Part shown: one piece after another, positions 1 through 8,463 of the stretch
Position numbering within the stretch: position 1 is the stretch's first letter
Layout of the letters: each line of letters starts with the position of its first letter
DNA from: Chrysophaeum taylorii
Lineage: Eukaryota > Sar > Pelagophyceae > Pelagomonadales > Pelagomonadaceae
DNA length: 64,000 bases
Direction of reading: 5' to 3'
Assembly (NCBI GenBank): GCA_029834535.1
Contig: JAQMWT010000594.1
Location: 62,001 to 126,000 of the forward strand
Program-made: the position numbers and the translations under genes
The notes under the pieces: model-generated
The model's input: only the letters and a program-made list of their open reading frames with translations
The model's database searches: none
What the model was told of the DNA's origin: nothing

Positions 1-950
1 ACAAAGGTGACCACGAGTTGGTCGTCGGGACGGCGCGCGAGCTCTGGATGCAACTTTGGCGCGTAAGAATAAGCACGGTCGCAGCACAACTCTGGTGGAA
101 TGCGAAAGATCGTTTCGGGTTCGGACCAAGTAGTTCCCGGGAGAGGTGGTCCTTCGAACGGTGCGGAGACTCGGATTTGGAGGTCGGGGGCGTCGAACGG
201 AATCGAGAGAACGGCCCACCGATCGCCGAGGCGAAACAACGATGTTTCGGGCGGCGCGTCGTCAAAGAGCGGGGCCAGGCTCGAGGCGGGGACGAGGGGT
301 CGCCAGCCATCGTGCGTGTAAAACTCGAGCGTCTCGTTCCACAGGGCCTCGTCGAAGGTCGGCGACGCGAGCGTCGCGAGAGGCAAGCGCGCGGCGACGG
401 CCTCGTCGAAGGTCGCCGCCGCCGGAAAGCGGAGTTGTTGCTCCGTGGTTCGACGACCGAGCATGTACACCCAGGAACCATCGCGTACGAGAGCCGTCGG
501 CCACGAGAGGCCCGACGCGAATCCCGGCAGGAGATTGGCCGAGAGAAGAGGCCAAACGAGAGGGTCGTCGGCCGAGGCGTTCAAGACGCTGAGCGTGATA
601 CCGACCTGGGTGCAGCCAACACCGCAGGGGTTGGTCATGACCTTGCTGAACAAATAGAGGAGCCCGTCGACCACGAGCCCCGTCTCCGTCCAGTACCAGC
701 GGCTCGGATCGAGCGGCGAGAGGAAGCCGGTACCTCCGCCGCCCGCGCAGTTTCCGCGGAGCGCGTGCTGCAGCTTCCTGGTATGATCCCAGATGGCGAC
801 AGAGTTGCGGGTCATGCACTCGCGCTCGCGCTTCCCTTGGCTCACGTTTCCGACGATCGTGTCTTGGAATATCCAGAGGTACCGATCATTGTCGAGTCGG
901 ATCGACGTCGCGCAGTCCGCGCCGAGCCAGGGGGGGTCTTCGTTGAACAT
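1..950 (-). CDS. DUF4185/DUF5005-like beta-propeller protein, 3' end cut by window edge
   Basis: An open frame runs on the minus strand from about 1138 through the window's first base with no stop, so the C-terminus lies outside. The first in-frame ATG is at 950 (MFNEDPPWLGADCATSIRL). The frame stays open upstream of it and encodes a hydrophobic stretch (SSLVIITSGVAGTILLCAAAADA) that looks like a signal sequence but has no ATG, so the true start is unresolved. The text has the DUF4185/DUF5005 look: WLGAD near the N-terminus, LWIFQDTIVGNV, then MTRNSVAIWD, and W/Y-rich blades such as RWYWTETGLVVDGLLYLF. Such proteins are thought to be five-bladed, glycosidase-like propellers, secreted or membrane-tethered. 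No catalytic residues can be assigned. It is divergent from the AlkB-SRA gene. Family assignment is from memory of motifs only. Confidence 0.6.
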   Translation of the reverse strand, partial: MFNEDPPWLGADCATSIRLDNDRYLWIFQDTIVGNVSQGKRERECMTRNSVAIWDHTRKLQHALRGNCAGGGGTGFLSPLDPSRWYWTETGLVVDGLLYLFSKVMTNPCGVGCTQVGITLSVLNASADDPLVWPLLSANLLPGFASGLSWPTALVRDGSWVYMLGRRTTEQQLRFPAAATFDEAVAARLPLATLASPTFDEALWNETLEFYTHDGWRPLVPASSLAPLFDDAPPETSLFRLGDRWAVLSIPFDAPDLQIRVSAPFEGPPLPGTTWSEPETIFRIPPELCCDRAYSYAPKLHPELARRPDDQLVVTF

Positions 951-1160
951 GGGTTGCAAGAGGCGATCGGGGCCCCCGCTCGCGTGCCAGATCAGCCGCG
1001 CGTCGGCGGCGGCGGCGCATAATAATATGGTGCCTGCGACTCCGGACGTGATAATAACAAGGGACGAGGGTATGAAAACCTGCTTTGTGTTTGAAGACGC
1101 AGAAGAAGAAGAAGAAGCAACAACAGGGACACCTTGGGGTTATTAGTATCCTTCTTGCGC

Positions 1161-1197
1161 GACCGACCGACCGACCGACCGACCGACCGACCGACCG
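1161..1197. repeat. (GACC)n microsatellite
   Basis: About nine tandem GACC units lie between two divergent genes, just upstream of the AlkB-SRA start codon, probably within its 5' UTR or the shared promoter. Confidence 0.9.
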
Positions 1198-1203
1198 CGA
1201 AGA

Positions 1204-3876
1204 ATGCCGCCGAGGCAAGGGGAGGCGTCGCCCAGTCGGACGAGCGTGCGGAAGCGGGTCTGGCGGGAGGGGTCGTGGAGTCCATGGATGTGGTGCGAGA
1301 TGGGGAGGAGTGGGGTCGTCGAGCTGAAACTCCAGCGCGGCGGCAAGATCACGGTGCACCGCGACTACTTTGAGGAGGGTCCGCGGACGCAGGTGCTGCG
1401 GGAGCTCGAGGCGTGTGGGCTGTTTCGGCAGTACAAGTTTGGCAACGTCCCCGAGCCGCGGTTGCACGTGCTGCTCGCGCCTTCTTCGAGGTCGGAGAAC
1501 TTGTCGTACCAGTATCACGGCGTGACGATGGCAGCGCGGCCGCTCGAGGCAGTCCCGTTGCTCGAGGCCCTCGCGGGGGTGACGTCGTCGCGGTTCGACG
1601 GGGCGGAGTGGAACGTAGGCGTCGACGTCGTGTGCTACCGCGACGGAAAGGACTCGTGCGGCTGGCACGCGGACGACACGCAGGGCGAGCGGCTGGTGGT
1701 GTGCGTGGTCCTCGAAAGCGACGGAGGGTTGCGCAAGGTGTGCGTCCGTCCCAAGCAGCCCACCACCGCGAAGAAAAAGGGGTGGAACGGGTCGTCGCCT
1801 TCGCGAAAAAAGAAGCGGCGCGCCTCGGCTCACGCCGGCGAGGCGCCTCTGGTCGACGGCGACGAAGAGCTCGAGATGTGGATTGGCTCGGGCGACGCGT
1901 ACGCCATGGACCGCGGCGTGCAACTCGGATACGAGCATGCGGTCCCGAAGCGAGCCCCCCGCGAAGCGGTCGAGGGCCGGAGGATGGTCGTGATCATGCG
2001 GTCGGGCGACGCGAGGATATCGCCCGAGTCGGCCGACTCGGGCGAGCCGGCGGCAACGCTCGCGCCGCCCAAGCGCCGCGACGCCGAGGACCCAATCATC
2101 GGCCACGTCGCGGGGATCCGCGAGGCCGTCACTGTCGATGGCGTCGACGCGGCCGCCGTCTACTCGCGCGAGGAGCTCGTAGCCAAGGGCGCTCACGCGT
2201 CGACGCAGCGAGGCGTCGGCGGCACGGCCGCGCGCGGCGCCGAGAGCATCGTCGTGAGCCGCCAGTCCCCCGATCTCCGCGAGGCCGACGGCCTCTGGTG
2301 GCTGCGCTACACCTCGACGCGCCGCCAGGGCGCCGGCGCGCTCTGGCGGAGCGCCGAGCGCTCGGAGCGCGTTCGCGTCTTCCGATCCTCCTCGCTCGCC
2401 TCGAAATGGGCGCCTCCCTGTCCCGCCTCGCCGAACGGCCACGCCTACGTCGCCGCCGCGTACCGCTACGATGGCCTCTACGAGGTCGCGGCGGCCTGGG
2501 ACGCCGCCGGGGCGCCGGCCGTCGTCGAGCCGCCCGCGCTGGACGACGACCTCGACGCCGCCTACACGTTCCGCCTCGTGCGCTGCGACGGCGCGCCCAA
2601 CGCCGCGTCCAACGCAGACTTCTCGAAGGCCCTCGCCGGTAACCTTTGCGTCCCGGCCGACGACGTCGACGTCTCGCTGCCGCCCATGCGCGCGGCGGCC
2701 TGCGGGGTGACGAAAGTCGACGACTCGCGCGACCTCGTCGACCGACGCGCCGCCGTCGCCAGGTCCCTCGCCGACCTCGTCGCGCTCGTGGTCGCCAACG
2801 AGAGCGGTTGGTTTTCCGCGACGCTCGCGCCCCAACTGCCGCCAAAGAAACGACGACGAAGAAGGCCCGCCGACGAGCTCACGATTATTCCCGAGAATCC
2901 CGAGATTGCCGAACTCGCGACGGCCTGCGCGTTCGCCCGATGGCACGCGCATCGCAAGCTGTACTGGAGGTTCGACAGGCTGACGCGCTCCTGCCCCGGC
3001 CCATCGCTGATCGAGGACTCCAAACAAAAACCAGCGCGTTGCCGCGTCGACTTGCTGTCGGACGTGCTCGACGCGACGTCGGACGACGCGCTGCGCGCGA
3101 TGGTCGCGGACGCCAAGTCGCGCTCGATCGAGCGCGCGATGGCCGAGGCCCTCGCAAAGCGCGAAAAGCCCGCCGACGAACTTGTCGATGCCGACGACCC
3201 GCGAGTTGCCGCGCGCGACCGACGCTGTGACCTGTGCGGCGGCGACGAACGCGAGGACGACATCCTCGCCTTTGGCAAGGGCTCCGTCGTCGCGTGCGTC
3301 CACCGCCAGTGCGCGGCGACCTCCTCCGAAGTCTACAGCAACGAGGCCGGCGACTATGTCAACGTCGTCGATGCCGTCAAGCGAGGCCGGCTCATCAAGT
3401 GCGCCCTCGACGACTGCGCGTGCCTCCCGAAGCGATCCGGAGCGACGGTCGGCTGCTGCAACAAGCGCTGTCGTCGAAGCTACCATTTCAAGTGCGCCAT
3501 CGCGACCAACTGGCACTTTGGCTGCAATCAAACCTTTTTTTGCGACGCCCACCGGGGGGGCTTGGACCACGACCCCGACGACCTCGAGTGGTGGCACTTT
3601 GACTGTCCGTGCGGCATCGTCCAACCAAACTACGACGACGGCGAGGACATGTGCCAATGCCCCAGGTGCTCGGCCTGGCAGCACGAGCGCTGTGCCCAGC
3701 GTTCATCTCCCCCCTCGGATCGTCCCTTCCAACACCTTTTAGAATCGGGTGACTACGCGTGCGCTCGCTGTCTCGCCGCCGCCGCCGATCCTGCCCCTGC
3801 CCCCGGGGATAATGTGGTGGTGGAACCGAACAAACAACACCCGCCGCTCGAATCCTCCGCCCTCCCTGGGCACTAG
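1204..3876 (+). CDS. AlkB-like 2OG-Fe(II) dioxygenase fused to SRA/YDG domain and two PHD-type zinc fingers
   Basis: This intronless 890-residue protein has at least four modules. Residues about 60-265 are an AlkB-like double-stranded beta-helix: H155 and D157 in GWHADD, H245 in YEHAVPK and R260 in GRRMVVIMR match the iron and 2-oxoglutarate ligands (HxD...H...R). Residues about 298-500 resemble SRA/SAD: IIGHVAGI, AESIVVS and the YDG signature in YRYDGLYEV (422-424). These domains bind hemimethylated or modified cytosine. Residues about 675-795 hold an extended PHD (CDLCGGDE...CVHRQC...CCNKRCRRSYHFKC...FFCDAHR). A final PHD sits at about 801-873 (CPCG...CPRCSAWQHERC...CARC). A plausible nuclear role is demethylation or oxidation of modified DNA bases at chromatin sites read by SRA and PHD. 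Domain calls are from motifs; substrate is inferred. The ATG at 1204 is the first in frame. Confidence 0.85.
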   Translation: MPPRQGEASPSRTSVRKRVWREGSWSPWMWCEMGRSGVVELKLQRGGKITVHRDYFEEGPRTQVLRELEACGLFRQYKFGNVPEPRLHVLLAPSSRSENLSYQYHGVTMAARPLEAVPLLEALAGVTSSRFDGAEWNVGVDVVCYRDGKDSCGWHADDTQGERLVVCVVLESDGGLRKVCVRPKQPTTAKKKGWNGSSPSRKKKRRASAHAGEAPLVDGDEELEMWIGSGDAYAMDRGVQLGYEHAVPKRAPREAVEGRRMVVIMRSGDARISPESADSGEPAATLAPPKRRDAEDPIIGHVAGIREAVTVDGVDAAAVYSREELVAKGAHASTQRGVGGTAARGAESIVVSRQSPDLREADGLWWLRYTSTRRQGAGALWRSAERSERVRVFRSSSLASKWAPPCPASPNGHAYVAAAYRYDGLYEVAAAWDAAGAPAVVEPPALDDDLDAAYTFRLVRCDGAPNAASNADFSKALAGNLCVPADDVDVSLPPMRAAACGVTKVDDSRDLVDRRAAVARSLADLVALVVANESGWFSATLAPQLPPKKRRRRRPADELTIIPENPEIAELATACAFARWHAHRKLYWRFDRLTRSCPGPSLIEDSKQKPARCRVDLLSDVLDATSDDALRAMVADAKSRSIERAMAEALAKREKPADELVDADDPRVAARDRRCDLCGGDEREDDILAFGKGSVVACVHRQCAATSSEVYSNEAGDYVNVVDAVKRGRLIKCALDDCACLPKRSGATVGCCNKRCRRSYHFKCAIATNWHFGCNQTFFCDAHRGGLDHDPDDLEWWHFDCPCGIVQPNYDDGEDMCQCPRCSAWQHERCAQRSSPPSDRPFQHLLESGDYACARCLAAAADPAPAPGDNVVVEPNKQHPPLESSALPGH

Positions 3877-4056
3877 TACCCTCTTCCTTAGGCTCCGCCG
3901 ACTCCCTTGTGCATATGCGCACACGACGCGCGCGCCTCTTAGTTTTTGTTTGGGTGCAGTTTTTTGGTCGGTTAGCCGTTTGTTGTTGTTGTTGGACGGG
4001 GTTTAAATTCAGCGTTGCGGAAAACAACTTTTGGGTGATGATGATGTGTGGTACCA

Positions 4057-5970
4057 ATGGTGGCAAAAAAAACGAGGAGCCCGGATGAACGAAAGATGAT
4101 CGATCGCAAGTTCGTCGACCGGCGAGTTTTCGAGCGGCGTCGGTGCAGCGGGGCGCAGGGGCACTGGGAAGAATCCCTTCGAGATTCGCGCGATCGCAGC
4201 GCGAGAATAGCAAAACAATTGAACGAGGTCGAGCGGCTGCTCGGGTCCATCGCGAGGGAGCGCAGGGGGTTCGAAGATGAGTGCCGATCGTTGGAAGAGG
4301 CGAAGGCCGCAGCCGAGAGGGTTCAAAAATTCGCGGCGGATAACCTTGGCCCGACGCGCGAGAGAAAGGATTCGCGCGGTAGCAGAGCGCGAGACCGAAT
4401 CAGCGGCTACGCGCGGCAGCTCGCCGAGGTGTCCCGGGAGCTCGAGGCAAACGAAAAAGAAAGCCGGGCGTTGGATGCGGAACACAAGATGCTTGAAGAA
4501 CAACTCGAGGTAGTCGAGAGGACGCAGAGAGTGGCAGAGGAGACGCTGATGAACTCGATGGAGTACGCTCGAAAGCGCCGCCGCGAAGAAGAGGACGGCA
4601 CGCCCTCCCCGCGGCGGGGGGGGGCAAGGCAAGACGAGAAACGTCCTCCGCTCCCGACGCAGGCCATCATACCGTCGTCGAGACGCGACGACGGTTCGCA
4701 AATTGTGCCGGGGTGCGACGACGACGACGGTCCTCCTCGGCGCGACGGCTGCCACCATTCCGCGACTCGGGCCGAGCCAATTCCCCGAGCCCAGGAGTGG
4801 TTCGCATCGCCTGGAGGAGTAGATCACAAGATCATCAGTCTCAAGATCGATCACAGAGCAGAGAAGATCCGCGATTTGAGCGTGCTGGGCGACGGGTCCC
4901 TGCTCGCGACGACGCTCGGCGGCAACGTGTGTCGGATCGCGCCGCGGTGGCGTCCGCGCGACGACGACAAAGACGACGACACGGAGGATGAGGACGCCAA
5001 GCCGATGCCCGTCGAGCGGCTCGCGGGCGGCGCCTTTGCGTCCACTTGCTGGATATCCTTTGGGAGTAGCCGCGCGGGCAACCCGGGGACGAGCCGTTAC
5101 AACGCGTCGTCGTGCGCGGTCGACTCGCGGGACGCCTTCCTTGCTATCGGTCGCGTCCCCAAGGACAAGGGCATGTTCCCCTTGGGTCTAGAAATCGTTG
5201 ACCTCAAGGCCAAACGTCGTTGGCCCCTCACGACGCGTAACCACGAAAAGGGTATCACGGCGGCGACGTGGACGAGCGCGGGCGTCGCGACCGGAGGCGA
5301 AAATCACGAGGTCGTGTGGTGGCCGCGCGCGCCGGTCGTTGATCGCGAGGGGCTTGGCGGCAACTGCGTCGAGACTACGCGCCTCGGCCATGGCGGAAGC
5401 AAACACACGGCAAAAGTTGCGTGCGTGCACGCGGTCGCTGAATCTCGTTTACTCTCGGGCGGCGCCGACGGTCGGGCGATCGCGTGGGACCTCGCGAGCC
5501 AGGGCGTTTGCGACGAGCTCGAGCTCAAACGCGAGAAAATCGTCGCGATGGCTTCCGCGGGTGCGAACGTTGTCGCGATCGCCTCGGTGGCCCCCAAAGG
5601 CGACGAGTGCCCTTATCGCGTCGGGCTTCACGACCTTCGCCGAGGCCTCGGCCACGTGGCCACCTCTCTCGGGATCTTCGAGTCGGCCAAGGAAGCCCAG
5701 TTCTCAGAGTTCTGTACGCCGACCTTGACGAAAGACGCCTTTGTCGTTGCCGCTGGCTCCATGGACGGCCACGTCCACCTCTGGGACTTGCGACGTTGCG
5801 GCTCGACGAAGAATCGCGCCGCACCCCCCACCAGCTCCATCGCTATTCATGGTCTTGGTGCAAGGATACATCGCGCCGTCTTTTTGGATGGCCCCCCTTC
5901 CTCCGAAACTCCCCTCATCGCCGCCTTCGCCAACTCTAGAATCGCCACCGCCTCCTTGCCGCAGCACTAA
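4057..5970 (+). CDS. Coiled-coil WD40-repeat protein
   Basis: The frame from the ATG at 4057 gives 637 residues. Residues about 30-165 are a highly charged heptad-like coiled coil (LNEVERLLGSIARERRG, ELEANEKESRALDAEHKML). A Pro/Arg/Asp-rich linker follows to about 255. The C-terminal half is a beta-propeller with recognisable WD blades: LLSGGADGRAIAWDLAS and AAGSMDGHVHLWDLRR, plus weaker blades beginning at KIRDLSVLGDGSLLATTLGG. Its partner and pathway are unknown; coiled coil plus WD40 usually means a scaffold (nuclear, centrosomal or ciliary). I do not recognise the specific orthologue. It is tandem with the upstream chromatin gene, about 180 bp apart, and no intron is needed. Confidence 0.75.
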   Translation: MVAKKTRSPDERKMIDRKFVDRRVFERRRCSGAQGHWEESLRDSRDRSARIAKQLNEVERLLGSIARERRGFEDECRSLEEAKAAAERVQKFAADNLGPTRERKDSRGSRARDRISGYARQLAEVSRELEANEKESRALDAEHKMLEEQLEVVERTQRVAEETLMNSMEYARKRRREEEDGTPSPRRGGARQDEKRPPLPTQAIIPSSRRDDGSQIVPGCDDDDGPPRRDGCHHSATRAEPIPRAQEWFASPGGVDHKIISLKIDHRAEKIRDLSVLGDGSLLATTLGGNVCRIAPRWRPRDDDKDDDTEDEDAKPMPVERLAGGAFASTCWISFGSSRAGNPGTSRYNASSCAVDSRDAFLAIGRVPKDKGMFPLGLEIVDLKAKRRWPLTTRNHEKGITAATWTSAGVATGGENHEVVWWPRAPVVDREGLGGNCVETTRLGHGGSKHTAKVACVHAVAESRLLSGGADGRAIAWDLASQGVCDELELKREKIVAMASAGANVVAIASVAPKGDECPYRVGLHDLRRGLGHVATSLGIFESAKEAQFSEFCTPTLTKDAFVVAAGSMDGHVHLWDLRRCGSTKNRAAPPTSSIAIHGLGARIHRAVFLDGPPSSETPLIAAFANSRIATASLPQH

Positions 5971-6298
5971 AAGTATCCCTGGCGGCGTCGTCATCGATCG
6001 ACGTTTTCTCTCTCACGTCACGTCGTCGCTACAGAGGGGAGAGAGAGCGCGTTGTGTTGTTGATTTTTGGCGTTTAGAGAGAAGAGGAGGGGGTAGACAA
6101 CAACAGACAGCAGTCGACATTTAAAGACAGACAGACAGACAGACCCGGGTTATTTATTTTTTTTTCCAACAACACACACACACACACCCTTTATTATTTT
6201 CTTTCCCAAATTGAGTTCCGTTTAAAAAAAGTGACAGTTAGCAAACGTGAAAAGAAGGTGGTGGGTTGCCGCGTGTGGTGGTGTTGACGTCTCGCAGG
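5971..6298. other. Intergenic interval with microsatellites
   Basis: This 328-bp gap holds (AGAC)n near 6123-6144, a T-run near 6155, and (AC)n near 6171-6187, then a purine-rich leader before the MAP65 start. I see no gene. Confidence 0.7.
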
Positions 6299-7920
6299 AT
6301 GAAGGCGGCGAGCAAGGAGGTGGAGCAGGTGCACGCGCTCAAGCTGACGAGCGAGACCGGCGGACTACTGTCGTCCGCGTCGAAACTGACTCTGTCGGCG
6401 TCCAAGCAGCGGTCCCGGAACACGTCGTTCGTGGGTGAGTGCGAGCTCGTGCGGGAAGCGCAGCTGCAGCTGATGGAGAAGATCGACATCGACATCAAGC
6501 ACGTGGTGAGATCGCTCGAGGCGATCTGGAACGAGGTCGGGTACTCGGACGAGGAGCGGGGCCTCCAGATGGACAAGCTGAGCGACGAGCTGACGCAGAC
6601 GTTGCGCGCCAAGCTCGCGCAGGAGGTCGAAGTGCGGGACGTGTTCAAGAAGGACATCGAGACCAAGGTGCGCGAATGCGAGCAGCTCGCGGGCGCGCTG
6701 GGGTACGACCTCGAGGCCCTCGAGGCGACGACAAAACAAGTACGCGAGTTCCGGCTCTCGCACGGCCTCATGCGGTTGGAGGAGGAGCAGGGCCGGTTGG
6801 AGGCGCTCAAGGCCGAGCGCGTCGCCAAGCTCGAGCCCCGGCGCTTGGCGATCGTCGAGCTCGCCGCGCGCCTCGAGCACCGTCTCGACCACAAGTTCTC
6901 GGTATTGGGCGATACGGACCTGGGCGACTCGCGCCTGCGCGCCCTCGACGCCAAGCTCAACGAGCTCCGCGGGATCGAGGCCCTGCGCACGGCCGAGGTT
7001 GCCGCCTACGACACCCAGAGCCGTGCGCTGGTGCGGGAGCTCGAGGACGACGAGGAGGACGCCGCCGCCTTTGAGGCGGACGCGACGCCCGGCGACGTGT
7101 CGCTCTCGGCCCTCGACGGCGCCAAGGCACGCCTCGCGGCCCTCCGGGACGAAAAGGCCGCGCGCCTGTGCCGCCTCAGCACCCTCGGCGACCAGATATC
7201 GCTCCTCTGGGAGCGCCTCGACGTCGACGCCGAGTCCCAGCGCCGGTTCCGGGCATTGTGCCGCGAGTCGACGATCAAAATGAGAACATTTCGTCTCGGC
7301 GAGGCCGAGCTCGCCAAGCTCAAGGCCGAGCTCAAGGACCGCGTCGGGGATCTCGTCGCCGCGCGCCGCCAGCGTATGACCGAACTCTGGGACGAGATGA
7401 ACGTCGCCGCCGACGAGCGATCGCGCTTCGCTCCGTTCTTTGCCGACGATTCCCTCGACGAGAACGCCCTCGCCGAGCACGAAGATATGCTGGCCAAGCT
7501 CGAGGCGCGACGAGAGGCCCTCCAACCCCTCCTGCGCCTCGTCGAGCGCCGCGAGGAACTCCTCGATGAACGCGAAAAAATCGAAAAGCTCCAGGCCGAC
7601 CCCACCCGCCTCACGAGGCGCGGTCCCGGCGCTCACGCCGAAAGAAAGTACGAGATGGAGGCCGAGCGCCGCCTCAAGCAACTCCCAAAAATCACAGAAA
7701 AACTCATCGCCCTCATTCGCGACTGGGAAGCCAAGGAAGGTCCATTCACATGGCGCGGTTCGAGCTACCTTGTTCGCATCACCGAGACAGACGCCGCCTG
7801 GAATTCCCACAAGCAACATCTCAAGGCCCTCGCCCAAGCCAAGAAAGAAAACATCCTCAACGGTCCGTCCTTTTGCTTCTTTCCCCCTTGACCCTTCTTC
7901 GCACAGGCATTCCTACCTAG
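6299..7920 (+). CDS. MAP65/Ase1/PRC1-family microtubule-associated protein (two exons)
   Basis: The protein is almost entirely helical and has the order expected of the MAP65/Ase1/PRC1 family. A dimerising coiled coil comes first (VEQVHALKLTSE...). Spectrin-like helices follow (IWNEVGYSDEERGLQMDKL, IKMRTFRLGEAELAKLK, LWDEMNVAADERSRF). The conserved C-terminal microtubule-binding segment comes last (RKYEMEAERRLKQLPKITEK, IRDWEAKEGPFTWRGSSYL). The family cross-links antiparallel microtubules in the spindle midzone or phragmoplast. The ATG at 6299 is the first in frame. The frame would otherwise run to 7891, but a GT..AG intron of 44 bp (7863-7906) restores a short terminal exon ending G-I-P-T-stop at 7920; this choice rests on splice consensus and on the intron size typical of the window. 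Confidence 0.85.
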
Positions 7921-8463
7921 CATCCTCCGCGCAACTATTGACTCGGGAGGGAGAGAGGGAGGGAGGGAGGGGCGGACTCCCCCTTGTCCCCGGAGACGGA
8001 AATCTCATCGCTCTGCCCCTCTGCTCAATCGGTTTTTAACTTCACTTTGTGTGATGAGCGCGATCTTCGCACGCGCTCATCCTTCCGCACACGCTCTATC
8101 CCCCGCGCATCCTTCAGCTGCGCTCCTGCCGCTCGACCTCCTCATACCCGCCTCTCGATTCCTCCTTGCTACTACGTATCATAAATGGGTGCTCCAATGT
8201 GTGGCCCACCAGAATTTTCCCTACGATGATTCTGGAGGTGGTGCCTCTGGTGGCGCCAGAGGCACTTGGCTGTCGCGACTCTCATCATTCTCCTCCGAAA
8301 CAAAGCAAACCAGTTGTTTCACGGTATGTACGGTAGTCAGTTGAAGATAAACACTTAAGGTAACACGTGACGCAACCACGCGATCTTCGAACGCGATGAA
8401 CGAACGAACGAGCGAACGAACGAACGAACGAACGAACCCCCGACTTCAATAAAATGAGTTGAG
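7921..8463. other. Intergenic interval with (GAAC)n repeat
   Basis: The 543-bp gap contains G-rich GGGA iterations near 7945-7975 and a tandem GAAC/GAGC array at about 8397-8437, just upstream of the LOV gene. A TTCAATAAAATGAG sequence lies at about 8444-8457, immediately before its ATG. I see no coding region. Confidence 0.65.

Noticed and set aside
18-1022. 334-residue plus-strand open frame at the window start
   Set aside because: Antisense shadow of the minus-strand propeller-like frame; Arg/Glu-rich composition and no motif.
886-3684. 932-residue minus-strand open frame
   Set aside because: Antisense shadow of the AlkB-SRA-PHD gene; GC-rich coding DNA leaves the opposite strand open.
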